Made by a program: the position numbers and the translations under genes. The notes under the pieces were generated by a model. That model was not told the origin of the DNA. It searched no databases and saw nothing but the letters and a program-made list of their open reading frames with translations. Shown piece by piece: positions 15,214 through 23,260 of a stretch of DNA of 35,782 nucleotides (its first letter is position 1; each line of letters begins with the position of its first letter). The DNA lies in NCBI RefSeq assembly GCF_000260435.1, contig NZ_BACQ01000010.1, positions 1 through 35,782 on the forward strand. The letters are read 5' to 3'. The stretch is from Lacticaseibacillus zeae DSM 20178 = KCTC 3804. GTDB taxonomy: Bacteria; Bacillota; Bacilli; Lactobacillales; Lactobacillaceae.

Positions 15214-15222
15214 TGGTATGAT
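15214..15222 (+). promoter_or_regulatory. Extended -10 promoter of the DegV gene
   Basis: TGGTATGAT is an extended -10 element (TGn plus TATGAT at 15217-15222), about 35 bases before the DegV start. The -35 region is weak (TTGATC lies too close), which is common with extended -10 promoters. Confidence 0.5.
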
Positions 15223-15256
15223 GTAGACAATCATTTTTGAAAAAGTAGGTGCCTCT

Positions 15257-16123
15257 ATGAAAACTGCTATCGTGACGGATAGTACCTGTTATCTGCCGCA
15301 AACCGAAATCGACAAACATCACATTACCGTGGTGCCGATTCCGGTCATTCTTGACGGCGCAGTCTATGACGAAGGTAAGGATATTACCACAGAAGAATTC
15401 TACGCCAAACTAAAAACCGCAAAAACGTTTCCTAGCACCACGCAACCGCCATTGGGTGAGATACTGAAGCTTTACGAAAATCTTGCCAATGAAGGCTACG
15501 ACACCATTATTAGTATTCATCTTGCCAGCACGATTTCCGGCTTTGTCAATACCTTAAAAGGTGCCGTTGATGAAGTTCATGGCGCTAAAGTTTATGTTTA
15601 CGATTCCCAAATTACCGTTATCCTAATGGGCTGGTTGGTTCTGGCCGCAGCGCAAATGGCTGAGGCCGGTAAGGATCCGGAAGCCATTTTGGCCCGGCTG
15701 GATGATCTGCGTAGCACCATGGGCGAATACTTCATTGTCAACGACTTGCAGAACCTCGTCCGGGGCGGTCGGCTAAGCAACGCTTCGGCCTTCATCGGCG
15801 GTATGCTGAAAATTAAGCCATTATTAACTTTCGACGATCAGTCCCATAAAATCGTCGCTATCGAAAAAATCCGCTCCATCAAAAAAGCTTACGCACGGGT
15901 TGAGACATTGTTCCAGGAAGAACTTGAACGAGTCGATTATCCGATTCGCGCTGTGGTGATTCACGCGAACGATCCTGAAGAGGCACAGCGTTGGTTGACG
16001 GATCTCCAACAAAAGTTCCCAACTGTGCCATTTGAGCTTTCCTATTTCGGCCCGGTTGTCGGAACACACTTAGGCGAAAAAGCCATTGCATTAGCGTGGA
16101 TGAAGGATTTCACCAAAGCATAA
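15257..16123 (+). CDS. DegV family fatty-acid-binding protein (FakB-like)
   Basis: This 288-residue protein starts KTAIVTDSTCYLP, the usual DegV N-terminus, and contains FPSTTQPPLGEI, SIHLASTISGF and NLVRGGRLSNASAF, all DegV family motifs around the lipid pocket. Family knowledge: DegV/FakB proteins bind a fatty acid and present it to the kinase FakA for phosphorylation, feeding exogenous fatty acids to phospholipid synthesis. No fakA is in the window, so lipid preference and partner are unknown. It appears monocistronic: a terminator directly follows. Confidence 0.88.
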   Translation: MKTAIVTDSTCYLPQTEIDKHHITVVPIPVILDGAVYDEGKDITTEEFYAKLKTAKTFPSTTQPPLGEILKLYENLANEGYDTIISIHLASTISGFVNTLKGAVDEVHGAKVYVYDSQITVILMGWLVLAAAQMAEAGKDPEAILARLDDLRSTMGEYFIVNDLQNLVRGGRLSNASAFIGGMLKIKPLLTFDDQSHKIVAIEKIRSIKKAYARVETLFQEELERVDYPIRAVVIHANDPEEAQRWLTDLQQKFPTVPFELSYFGPVVGTHLGEKAIALAWMKDFTKA

Positions 16124-16125
16124 GT

Positions 16126-16152
16126 AAAGTCGCGTCCAGGCGCGGCTTTTTT
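16126..16152 (+). terminator. Terminator after the DegV gene
   Basis: AAGTCGCG pairs with CGCGGCTT around a short loop and runs into TTTTTT, three bases after the stop codon. A miniature copy of the repeat element begins six bases after this T-tract. Confidence 0.8.
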
Positions 16153-16157
16153 GATTT

Positions 16158-16180
16158 GAGCGTGAGCAGGAGCGCGTTAT
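16158..16180 (+). repeat. Structured repeat element, miniature form
   Basis: The 18 bases GAGCGTGAGCAGGAGCGC match the 5' end of the full repeat (compare 111-128) and run straight into GTTAT, the conserved 3' end, as if the whole core had been lost. Like the full copies, it starts just after a terminator T-tract and lies in front of the next gene's ribosome site. Confidence 0.6.
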
Positions 16181-16197
16181 TGAAAGGAGATTTCAGC

Positions 16198-16758
16198 ATG
16201 TTTTTTGACCAACCCTTAGCAAAGGGGAAAATTTTAAGTGAAACGCCGCATTATCATGGTCCGATTTTCGATGTCGTCACGCAAAAAATCAAAACGCCTG
16301 ATGGTCTAACCGTTGAACGCGATTTGATTCGCCATGCCAATGCCGTCGCTATGTTGGCGCTGACAAACGATGGGCGAGTGTTGGTCAATCGGGAATATCG
16401 GGTAGCAACGAACAGCGAAGTTTTCGGATTGCCTGCCGGATTAATCGATCCCGGTGAGGATTGGCAAACGGCAGCAAGCAGGGAACTGCACGAGGAAACC
16501 GGTTATCTGACCCATGATTTGCAGTGGCTGACCGCGGTCCGTTCCAGCGAAGGGATGACCGATGAAACAGTCAATCTTGTGCTGGCCAAAATTGACTTAG
16601 CCGCCAAAACGTCGCAAGATTTCGATAAGGACGAATTCGTCACCAGCCGTTTAGTGCCGTTTTCTGAGCTGGTTGAAGGCGTCAAAGCAGGTAAAATCAA
16701 CTCGGCTCAAACCGTTGCGGCAGTGACTTACTATTTAGCCTTTGTTGCCAATAGCTGA
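16198..16758 (+). CDS. NUDIX hydrolase, ADP-ribose pyrophosphatase-like
   Basis: This 186-residue protein carries a complete NUDIX box, GLIDPGEDWQTAASRELHEE plus TGY (pattern Gx5Ex7REUxEExGU), near residues 83-105. A preceding RHANAVAMLAL strand and a downstream RSSEGMTDETVNLVLA stretch resemble the ADP-ribose pyrophosphatase (NudF/YqkG) group, which splits ADP-ribose into AMP and ribose 5-phosphate. Substrate is inferred from that resemblance. I chose the ATG at 16198 with AAAGGAGA upstream; a longer in-frame reading would start inside degV and cross its terminator. A 14-base-pair terminator follows. Confidence 0.88.
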   Translation: MFFDQPLAKGKILSETPHYHGPIFDVVTQKIKTPDGLTVERDLIRHANAVAMLALTNDGRVLVNREYRVATNSEVFGLPAGLIDPGEDWQTAASRELHEETGYLTHDLQWLTAVRSSEGMTDETVNLVLAKIDLAAKTSQDFDKDEFVTSRLVPFSELVEGVKAGKINSAQTVAAVTYYLAFVANS

Positions 16759-16779
16759 AGTTCGCTGATCCATGACACC

Positions 16780-16823
16780 AAACAGGCACTAAAGGACTGA
16801 ATTCCGTCTTTTAGTGCCTGTTT
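16780..16823 (+). terminator. Terminator after the NUDIX gene
   Basis: AAACAGGCACTAAA (16780-16793) and TTTAGTGCCTGTTT (16810-16823) form a perfect 14-base-pair stem with a 16-base loop, starting 22 bases after the stop. The T-tract is short (TTT within the stem end). Confidence 0.75.
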
Positions 16824-16977
16824 GTGCGGGCAAAAGTCGATGGCGTAAGACTGTTGGCAACGAACTTCGTCTGGCATAAATGATGTAAAAGGCTCCAACA
16901 TCTTTTATATTTAGCACAATTGAATAACGTTTGAAACTTTCAAGCGAGAAAAGCCAGGTTAGGCTCTGTTACATTTA

Positions 16978-16991
16978 TGAATATTTATGCA
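16978..16991 (+). promoter_or_regulatory. ARG-box-like operator upstream of the first hisC
   Basis: TGAATATTTATGCA fits the ArgR/AhrC box consensus TGNATWWWWATNCA at every position. A weaker half-like sequence (ATTTACATTGCA) follows. The box ends seven bases before a likely -35 hexamer. ArgR control is inferred from the consensus alone. Confidence 0.45.
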
Positions 16992-16998
16992 TTTTATA

Positions 16999-17027
16999 TT
17001 TACATTGCACCCAAATGCGGGTAAACT
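16999..17027 (+). promoter_or_regulatory. Likely promoter of the first hisC
   Basis: TTTACA (16999-17004) and TAAACT (17022-17027) are separated by 17 bases, which would place the transcript start about 25 bases before the ATG. No T-box or other attenuator lies in this short leader. Confidence 0.45.
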
Positions 17028-17056
17028 CTAAAGCAATTAAGAAAGCAGGTGGCGTG

Positions 17057-18154
17057 ATGTTGCGCAAAAGTATCGCCGGGTTGCCGGATTACGTATCGGA
17101 CAGCACCCCGGAAAGAATCGCCAAGGCGGCAGGTTTGGCAAAACTGACGCGTTTATCTTTTAATGAAAATCCAGTCGGCACTTCTCCTAAAGTGCAGGAG
17201 GCCATTGCCAACTGGACTTTTTCACAAGCCCGCAGTTACCCTGATCCGGATGCCATGCCGCTGCGAAATGCCGTTGCTGAGCGGCTGCAGGTGCCTGCTG
17301 ATCAACTGCTTTTTTCAAGTGGCTTGGACGAAATGATTGCTTTAATTTGCCGGACCTTCCTGGACGTTGGCGACGAGAGCCTCCAACCATGGCCGACTTA
17401 TCCGGAATATCAGTTGCAAGCAGCAATTGCCGGTGCCGTGACGGTCAATGCGCCGGTCGACGATGCCACAGGACGCATTGATCTTCAAGCCTTGCTAACC
17501 GGCATCACGGCAAAAACCAAAGTCATTTGGTTATGCAATCCAAACAATCCCACCGGAACCTACTTGCAGGTCAGTGAAATTGCTGAATTCATGGCGCAAG
17601 TACCGGCGAAAATCCTGGTTGTGGTGGATGAAGCCTATATTGACTTTGTTGATCAGGTCCCCAATCCTTCAGTCTTGTCGCTGATCACAAAGTTCGCCAA
17701 TTTATTGGTAATGCGCACCTTTTCCAAGCTTTACGGGCTCGCCAATTTCCGCGTCGGCTTTAGCATCGTCCCTAAGGCGCTTATCCCAAAAATGCAAAAC
17801 GTGCGCTTGCCTTATAACATTAGCGGTCTCAGCCAAACGGCCGCTTTGGCAGCATGGAAAGATGTTGCCTTCACGCAAAAAGTTAAACGCCAACTTTTTG
17901 CGGCGCGCCAGCAATGGACAGCATTCTTCGATCACCATCACATCCGGCATTACGCCACCCAGACCAACTTTATGCTGTACCAAGTGGCGCAACCACAAGC
18001 ATTAGGCGCTTTCTTAAAGCAACATGGCTATCTGGTGCGCGATAGTATGGTTCCCGGATGGATTCGTCAAAGCTTTGGAACCCCAGAACAGGATGCAGAA
18101 GTGCAGGGGTTGTTGCTCGATTTTCTGAAGACGACATCTCCGCTGGCAAAATGA
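17057..18154 (+). CDS. hisC: Histidinol-phosphate aminotransferase paralog (HisC-like)
   Basis: This 365-residue fold-type I PLP aminotransferase shares its architecture with the hisC at 25449: a NENPxGTSP stretch near residue 36, WLCNPNNPTGT, VVVDEAYIDF, the PLP lysine in RTFSKLYGLANFRVGF, and a C-terminal PGWIRQSFGT. By eye the two are roughly half identical, so this is a paralog. It lies outside the T-box-controlled operon, with its own promoter and an ARG-box-like site, so it may have another regulation or amino donor/acceptor range (for example aromatic amino acids). The ATG at 17057 is chosen by AAGCAGGTGG upstream; an earlier in-frame extension covers the promoter. No clear terminator follows. 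Confidence 0.85.
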   Translation: MLRKSIAGLPDYVSDSTPERIAKAAGLAKLTRLSFNENPVGTSPKVQEAIANWTFSQARSYPDPDAMPLRNAVAERLQVPADQLLFSSGLDEMIALICRTFLDVGDESLQPWPTYPEYQLQAAIAGAVTVNAPVDDATGRIDLQALLTGITAKTKVIWLCNPNNPTGTYLQVSEIAEFMAQVPAKILVVVDEAYIDFVDQVPNPSVLSLITKFANLLVMRTFSKLYGLANFRVGFSIVPKALIPKMQNVRLPYNISGLSQTAALAAWKDVAFTQKVKRQLFAARQQWTAFFDHHHIRHYATQTNFMLYQVAQPQALGAFLKQHGYLVRDSMVPGWIRQSFGTPEQDAEVQGLLLDFLKTTSPLAK

Positions 18155-18249
18155 TCATTTTGAATATCGCAATCTCGTTCTTGCATCTAAATTAAAAAAC
18201 AAACGGTTGGCAATCGGCGGAACCTAATGCAGTTATTTTAAAAAAGTGG

Positions 18250-18277
18250 TTGACATTTTTCTAAAGGTCGTTATGAT
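18250..18277 (+). promoter_or_regulatory. Promoter of the his operon T-box leader
   Basis: A consensus TTGACA (18250-18255) and TATGAT (18272-18277) are spaced by 16 bases, giving a transcript start near 18284, just before Stem I of the T-box. Confidence 0.75.
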
Positions 18278-18283
18278 TAGAGT

Positions 18284-18581
18284 CACATTAACAAACATGA
18301 AGTTGTGATTAGACCAAGTAAGCTACCACCGATCCCAAGAGAGCGCCCATTGCTGAGAAGGCGCGATCGACCAGCCGAACACACATCTAAGAACTTGATG
18401 GCTGAACCAAGTAGGCTGTCACGCACCCGTTGCGTTATCACCGCTACCAGCCACAGTTCGCGCAAGCCGACGTGCGGCTGGTAGGTGAGGTTTGGGTCGT
18501 GAGATCCAAACAAAATTGAGGTGGTACCGCGATCACTAATCGCCCTCGAAAACGTAAAAACGTTTTCGGGGGCTTTTTTTT
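18284..18581 (+). promoter_or_regulatory. T-box riboswitch, histidine specifier CAC
   Basis: Stem I base pairs CATGAAGTT (18296-18304) with AACTTGATG (18392-18400) with one mismatch, and TTAGA with TCTAA. AGTA (18317-18320) lies on the 5' side of the specifier loop and AGAGAG in the distal part. Opposite AGTA the loop reads GAA-CAC-A, so the specifier is CAC (18380-18382), His, which agrees with the genes controlled. The T-box sequence AGGTGGTACCGCG is at 18519-18531. Uncharged tRNA-His should stabilise the antiterminator and let RNA polymerase enter hisZ. The bulge reads TGGT, which pairs with an ACCA tRNA end. Confidence 0.93.
18542..18581 (+). terminator. T-box terminator of the his operon
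   Basis: GCCCTCGAAAACG and CGTTTTCGGGGGC form a long stem with a TAAAAA loop, followed by eight T residues. The 5' arm contains CCCTC, which can instead pair with the GAGG of the T-box sequence. A repeat element starts on the very next base. Confidence 0.9.
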
Positions 18582-18708
18582 GAGCGCGAGCCGGCGCGCT
18601 TAGGGGTCGGAGTGTAAGCGGCCTCAGGCGTGATGGCCCGAACTTAGGCCATTGCGACTGGGGTCCTTACACGCAGACCCCTGCGCCGGGGAGCGCGTTA
18701 TAGAAAGC
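18582..18708 (+). repeat. Structured repeat element, full copy B (his leader)
   Basis: Same design as 111-231. GCCGGCGC (18590-18597) pairs with GCGCCGG (18683-18689), AGGGGTC (18602-18608) with GACCCCT (18676-18682), and GTGTAAG with CTTACAC. The stem sequences differ from copy A, yet pairing is kept. The end GAGCGCGTTATAGAAAGC is shared with other copies. It begins directly after the T-box terminator T-tract and is followed at once by copy C. Confidence 0.88.
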
Positions 18709-18709
18709 T

Positions 18710-18831
18710 GAGCGTGAGCCAGCCCGGTTAGAAACCGGAGTGTAAGCGGCCTTGGGCGTGATGGCCCGGGTTTAGGCCATTGCGACCAAGGTCCTTACAC
18801 GCAGGTTTCTGGGCTGGTGAACGCGTTATGG
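18710..18831 (+). repeat. Structured repeat element, full copy C (his leader)
   Basis: Tandem to copy B. CCAGCCC (18719-18725) pairs with GGGCTGG (18811-18817) and AGAAACC (18730-18736) with GGTTTCT (18804-18810); both differ from copies A and B with compensating changes. The central block from GGAGTGTAAG to CTTACACGCAG is close to identical with copy B. The 3' end is GAACGCGTTATGG. Confidence 0.88.
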
Positions 18832-18834
18832 TGT

Positions 18835-18862
18835 GAGCGTGAGCCGGCGCGCTATAGAAAGC
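18835..18862 (+). repeat. Structured repeat element, miniature form after copy C
   Basis: GAGCGTGAGCCGGCGCGC matches the 18-base 5' end of the full element and is joined to TATAGAAAGC, the 3' end seen in copy B. The core is missing. The 89 bases from here to hisZ hold only the hisZ ribosome site. Confidence 0.6.
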
Positions 18863-18951
18863 AAAAATTCAGCCAGACTAATCACCAGCCAACAGACCAC
18901 CACCAACAACTTCACACCAGAAAAACCCGCATCACCGAAAGGAGCACCGTT

Positions 18952-20100
18952 ATGTCAAATCGCCATTTACCTGTTGGTACCCGCGACGAATTCGGGCCGC
19001 GCGCTATCCGTAAAGAAAACCTAATTCAAATCATGAGCCGCCATTTGATCGATGCCGGATTCGATCGGGTCAAAACGCCCTTGTTGGAATATCGCGATGT
19101 TTTCCAGCCGCTGACCGTCACGGGTGAACAACCTTATCAGATGCTCGATGACGCAGGGGAGACAGTTGTGATGCGACCGGATTTGACGTTGCCGTTGGCG
19201 CGCTTATTGAGCACTACCAATATTCAGCCGCCGGTTCACTGGTGGTATGTCGGTGATATTTTCCGCGTTAGAAAAAGTCTGAGCGGTACTTACAATCAAA
19301 TTACCCAAGCAGGCATTGAGTTGATCGGTTACGCGTCTTTGAAAGCCGAATGGGCGTGTTTAAGCGAAGCCATCCGCATTTGTGATGACTTGCAGGTTGC
19401 CGATTTAACGCTGGAGCTTTCCGATGCGCGCTTTGTTCCGCAAATTCTGCAGGCTTTAGCGCTGGATCCCGAGACCAAGCAGGCACTGCAGAAAGCCTTT
19501 TTTACGAAGAATCTTAGTGCCTACGAACGACTGATCGAACCACTTGCCGACAATGCGCTATACCCATTCTTAAAACAGTGGCCTTGGTTATTCGGCCCGG
19601 CTGCCAATGTTTTCGAACAATTAAGGCAATTATTGCCACCGGCATTTGTAAGCGATCAGGTAGCACGTCTTCAAGCGACCGTCGATTTCTTAAAGGAGCA
19701 GTTTCCGAACCTTAACGTCACACTGGATTTAACCAGTCAGCCACCGCAATCGTATTATACCGGCATTTTCTTCCACGCTTACGTCCCTAATCGGCGCGAA
19801 TATCTGTTTAGCGGCGGGCGCTACGACCGGCTCATGGCCAGCTTTCAACGCGATCTGCTGCCGGCAGTCGGATTGGCATTTGATGTTGATGCCTTAACGG
19901 ACACCGTTCAGGAACCGACCGCATCGCCGCAGACCTTTGTCTATGGCTTACCTTCCCAGTGGCAGGAAGCAGCAGCGGTTGTCGCCACAACGCCCAATGC
20001 CCGGCTTTGCCTCGTTGATTCGCTTGCTGAAGCCCGAGCATTGGCACAAAGCCGCCATGCCCACTTAATTGATCTTTCCCCTAAGGAGGCCACGTTATGA
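18952..20100 (+). CDS. hisZ: ATP phosphoribosyltransferase regulatory subunit HisZ
   Basis: This 382-residue HisRS-like protein contains the class II synthetase core stretches MRPDLTLPLARLL (motif-2-like region), YVGDIFRVRKSLSGTYNQITQAGIELIG, and FSGGRYDRLM, but has no HisRS anticodon-binding domain of normal form. HisZ activates the short form of HisG and mediates histidine feedback in a hetero-octamer. Its partner hisG is short and overlaps its stop by four bases, which supports HisZ rather than a tRNA synthetase. The ATG at 18952 has GAAAGGAG upstream; a longer in-frame reading would start inside the repeat elements. First gene of the T-box operon. Confidence 0.94.
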   Translation: MSNRHLPVGTRDEFGPRAIRKENLIQIMSRHLIDAGFDRVKTPLLEYRDVFQPLTVTGEQPYQMLDDAGETVVMRPDLTLPLARLLSTTNIQPPVHWWYVGDIFRVRKSLSGTYNQITQAGIELIGYASLKAEWACLSEAIRICDDLQVADLTLELSDARFVPQILQALALDPETKQALQKAFFTKNLSAYERLIEPLADNALYPFLKQWPWLFGPAANVFEQLRQLLPPAFVSDQVARLQATVDFLKEQFPNLNVTLDLTSQPPQSYYTGIFFHAYVPNRREYLFSGGRYDRLMASFQRDLLPAVGLAFDVDALTDTVQEPTASPQTFVYGLPSQWQEAAAVVATTPNARLCLVDSLAEARALAQSRHAHLIDLSPKEATL

Positions 20101-20726
20101 CCCTAACCATTGCATTGGCAAAAGGCAGGACAACTGCACAGGTGCTGCCGCTACTCAGCGCTGCCGGTATTGACTGTACGGCACTTCAGGAAAAAAGCAG
20201 GCGCTTACTCTTTACCGATGACCCCGATTTTCACTTTGTCCTTGTCAAAGCGCCTGATGTCTTGACTTACCTAAACCGCGGCACCGTTGATATTGGCATC
20301 GTCGGTTCAGATATTCTCGAGGAACAAGGCCACCAGCAATTTGACCTGTTGGATCTTAGAACCGGCCGTTGCCGCTTCATCCTCGCATCGACCCCTGATT
20401 TTGACCCACATCAGACAAGTCGCAAACGAATCGCCACCAAATATCCGCACATTGCGCAGCGCTATTTTCAAACACAAGGTGAAGAAGTTGAGATGATTAA
20501 AATCGAAGGCTCAGTTGAACTAGCACCGCTGACCGGCATGGCTGATGCAATTGTCGACATCACGGAAACCGGGACGACTTTACGGGAAAATCATCTAAAA
20601 GTCTTTGCTACACTGACGCCAGTATCCACCCATCTTGTGGTGAATCGGCTGGCGCTCAAGCAAAAGAAAACTGCCATTTATCAACTTATCCAGGCACTGA
20701 AACGGGTTCGTCCCCAGGAGGTTTAA
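20097..20726 (+). CDS. hisG: ATP phosphoribosyltransferase, short form
   Basis: This 209-residue enzyme joins ATP and PRPP, the first step of histidine synthesis. It has the typical start TIALAKGRTTAQVLPLL, DIGIVGSDILEE, and the PRPP-binding region VELAPLTGMADAIVDITETG. It lacks the C-terminal ACT-like regulatory domain of the long (about 300-residue) form, so it needs HisZ, encoded just before it with a four-base overlap. AAGGAGG precedes the ATG. It is one base from hisD. Confidence 0.96.
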   Translation: MTLTIALAKGRTTAQVLPLLSAAGIDCTALQEKSRRLLFTDDPDFHFVLVKAPDVLTYLNRGTVDIGIVGSDILEEQGHQQFDLLDLRTGRCRFILASTPDFDPHQTSRKRIATKYPHIAQRYFQTQGEEVEMIKIEGSVELAPLTGMADAIVDITETGTTLRENHLKVFATLTPVSTHLVVNRLALKQKKTAIYQLIQALKRVRPQEV

Positions 20727-20727
20727 C

Positions 20728-22008
20728 ATGAAAATTCTTACCGGCACTTTAACCCAGCTTCAACAACAAGTCGCCGCCCGTGAACAAAACCTAACGCAAA
20801 ACACGGTGGTTCAAACAACCGTACAGGAAATTCTGGCAACGGTGAAAGCACAAGGAGACACTGCTTTACGCAACTACAGCGAGCAGCTTGATCACGTCTC
20901 AATCGACGACCTGCGCGTTCCACAAGCCACAATTGATGCTGCCTTAGCAAACTTATCACCTGAATTATTAGCAGCACTTAACTTGGCCAAGACCAACATC
21001 ACAAGTTACCACCAGTTAGAAACCAGCCACGGTTTCATCGATAGTCCATCCCCGGGCATCATTCGCGGCCAAAAAGTGACGCCGCTTGATGCGGTTGGTT
21101 TGTATGTTCCCGGAGGCACTGCTGCTTATCCGTCAACGATTCTTATGACGGCGATCCCGGCCAAACTTGCGGGCGTCAAGAAAATCGTCATGGTGACACC
21201 ACCGCAAAAAGCGGGGCTTAATCCGGTGATTTTGGCCGCTGCCAAATTAGCTGGCATTGACGAAATATACCAGGTCGGCGGCGCCCAGGCGATCGGTGCC
21301 TTGGCTTTTGGTACCGAGACCATCCCGCGCGTTGACAAAATAATGGGCCCGGGGAATCAATACGTTGCAGAGGCCAAGAAACAGGTCTTCGGAGCCGTTG
21401 CCATTGATATGATTGCCGGTCCATCGGAAATCGGAATTATCGCCGACGATTCGGCCGATCCTGTCCGAGTAGCCGCCGACCTATTATCGCAAGCAGAACA
21501 TGATCCCAACGCCCGGGCAATGCTCGTTACAACTAGTGAAAAGTTGGCTCAGGCCGTCAGTGATCAAGTCGATGTTCAATTAGCAACGTTGCCGCGGGCG
21601 GCCATTGCCCGCACTGCAATCAGGAATCAGGGCTTTATTGCTGTTGTTAACGACACGGATGCCGCATTTACCCTCATGAACACGATTGCGCCGGAACACT
21701 TGGAGATCCAATTGCCGGATCCGATAACCTACTTAAATCAAATCCACCACGCCGGCTCGGTATTCCTTGGCGAAAATGCTGCAGAACCGGTAGGCGATTA
21801 TGTAGCCGGCCCGAACCATGTCTTGCCGACTGCCGGATCGGCGCGATTTTTCTCACCCTTAGGCGTTTATGATTTTGTGAAACGAACCCAATTTATTCAA
21901 TACAGTTCCGAAGCGCTAGCGCAGCAAGCCAATGCGATTGTCACGTTGGCGCGAACCGAAGGGCTGGACGGTCACGCCGAGGCGATTTTGAAACGAACAA
22001 CCCGATAA
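20728..22008 (+). CDS. hisD: Histidinol dehydrogenase
   Basis: This 426-residue enzyme oxidises histidinol to histidine in two NAD-dependent steps, the end of the pathway. Typical motifs are [35 protein letters not shown], the signature stretch [14 protein letters not shown], and the zinc/substrate region [17 protein letters not shown] and [13 protein letters not shown] near the C-terminus are also family features. Length is normal. CAGGAGG is the ribosome site. A 41-base gap leads to hisB. Confidence 0.96.
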   Translation: MKILTGTLTQLQQQVAAREQNLTQNTVVQTTVQEILATVKAQGDTALRNYSEQLDHVSIDDLRVPQATIDAALANLSPELLAALNLAKTNITSYHQLETSHGFIDSPSPGIIRGQKVTPLDAVGLYVPGGTAAYPSTILMTAIPAKLAGVKKIVMVTPPQKAGLNPVILAAAKLAGIDEIYQVGGAQAIGALAFGTETIPRVDKIMGPGNQYVAEAKKQVFGAVAIDMIAGPSEIGIIADDSADPVRVAADLLSQAEHDPNARAMLVTTSEKLAQAVSDQVDVQLATLPRAAIARTAIRNQGFIAVVNDTDAAFTLMNTIAPEHLEIQLPDPITYLNQIHHAGSVFLGENAAEPVGDYVAGPNHVLPTAGSARFFSPLGVYDFVKRTQFIQYSSEALAQQANAIVTLARTEGLDGHAEAILKRTTR

Positions 22009-22049
22009 ACGTTTGCCAACGTATCACTGAGCGACAAGGAGGTATTCCC

Positions 22050-22634
22050 ATGCGAACAGCCACGATCACCCGAACAACCAAAGAAACCCAAATTACGATT
22101 AGTCTCAACCTTGATCAGCAAAGCGGTATTGCCATCGATACGGGCATTGGCTTTTTTGACCATATGCTAGAGGCGTTTGCCAAGCATGGCCGCTTTGGCC
22201 TGACAATCAAAGCCCAAGGCGACCTGGATGTCGACCCGCATCACACGATTGAAGATACCGGCATTGTCTTAGGTAACTGTTTTAAGCAAGCGCTCGGTGA
22301 CAAAGCGGGTATTGAACGTTTTGGCAGCGCCTTTGTCCCCATGGATGAAACACTGGCGCGCGTGGTCGTTGATCTTTCCGGTCGCGCTTATCTAGTGTTT
22401 GACGCCGAGTTAACCAACCAACGATTGGGGGGCTTTGACACGGAAGTCACCGAAGACTTTTTCCAGGCAATTGCCTTTGCCGGCGAGTTTAACCTGCATG
22501 CTGCTGTTTTATATGGACGCAATACCCATCATAAAATTGAGGCCTTGTTCAAAGCGCTCGGTCGCAGCATGCAAGCAGCCGTCTCCGAGAATCCGGCTGT
22601 CAAGGGGATTCCTTCAACTAAGGGAGTGATTTGA
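22050..22634 (+). CDS. hisB: Imidazoleglycerol-phosphate dehydratase
   Basis: This 194-residue protein is the monofunctional dehydratase, with manganese-binding motifs [28 protein letters not shown], and a second [24 protein letters not shown]. It lacks the N-terminal histidinol-phosphate phosphatase domain of the enterobacterial HisB fusion, so a separate phosphatase is needed. AAGGAGG lies before the ATG. Its stop overlaps the hisH start codon by one base (TGATG). Confidence 0.96.
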   Translation: MRTATITRTTKETQITISLNLDQQSGIAIDTGIGFFDHMLEAFAKHGRFGLTIKAQGDLDVDPHHTIEDTGIVLGNCFKQALGDKAGIERFGSAFVPMDETLARVVVDLSGRAYLVFDAELTNQRLGGFDTEVTEDFFQAIAFAGEFNLHAAVLYGRNTHHKIEALFKALGRSMQAAVSENPAVKGIPSTKGVI

Positions 22635-23260
22635 TGATCGTCATCGTGGACTATGACACCGGCAACACGCTTAACGTCAAAAAAGCGCTTGATTATTTGG
22701 CAATCGATAATCAGCTTTCCGCCGATCCCGCCGTCATCATGGCAGCAAGCGGTCTGATTTTGCCAGGCGTGGGCGCCTTCAAAACAGCCATGAACGCCTT
22801 ACAGCAAAGACATCTCATCTCGGTGATTCAGGCCTTCGCCGCCACCGGTAAACCATTACTTGGCATCTGCTTAGGCATGCAGCTGTTGTTCGATCGCAGC
22901 GAGGAGTTTGGTGAAACGCAAGGCTTGGGACTTATCCCCGGCCAGGTCGTCGCGATTCCGACAAAAGAGGGTATCACGATCCCGCACATGGGCTGGAACA
23001 CTAACACACTGACCCAAAACGATCCGTTTGCAGCAGGATTTGCCAATCAAGCGACTTATTTCGTCCATTCCTATTACGTCCAGACAAAAAGCACGTTTAC
23101 ACTTGCCACAACCGATTACGGCCAACCGCTGACCAGTATCGTTCGGCGCCAAAATATTCTCGGCACGCAATTTCACCCAGAAAAAAGCGGTGCGATTGGC
23201 CTTGCCGGTTTGCAGCGTTTTAAGGAGATGACCGACCATGCAACTTTATCCAGCCATTGA
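22634..23260 (+). CDS. hisH: Imidazole glycerol phosphate synthase, glutaminase subunit
   Basis: This 208-residue class I amidotransferase starts IVIVDYDTGN, with the nucleophile Cys79 in LLGICLGMQLLF and the His/Glu pair in GTQFHPEKSG near residue 185. It supplies ammonia to HisF. I chose the ATG at 22634, overlapping the hisB stop, over a TTG one codon earlier. AAGGGAG is upstream. It overlaps hisA by 23 bases. Confidence 0.95.
   Translation: MIVIVDYDTGNTLNVKKALDYLAIDNQLSADPAVIMAASGLILPGVGAFKTAMNALQQRHLISVIQAFAATGKPLLGICLGMQLLFDRSEEFGETQGLGLIPGQVVAIPTKEGITIPHMGWNTNTLTQNDPFAAGFANQATYFVHSYYVQTKSTFTLATTDYGQPLTSIVRRQNILGTQFHPEKSGAIGLAGLQRFKEMTDHATLSSH

Noticed and set aside
16096-16197. N-terminal extension of the NUDIX protein starting within degV
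   Set aside because: It would cross the degV terminator; the ATG at 16198 has a good ribosome site and the family start.
18149-18162. Palindrome AAAATGATCATTTT at the end of the first hisC as a terminator
   Set aside because: It spans the stop codon, has no loop and no following T-tract.
18817-18951. N-terminal extension of hisZ beginning inside the repeat elements
   Set aside because: It reads through the repeat, has no ribosome site, and gives residues foreign to HisZ; the ATG at 18952 has GAAAGGAG and the normal N-terminus.
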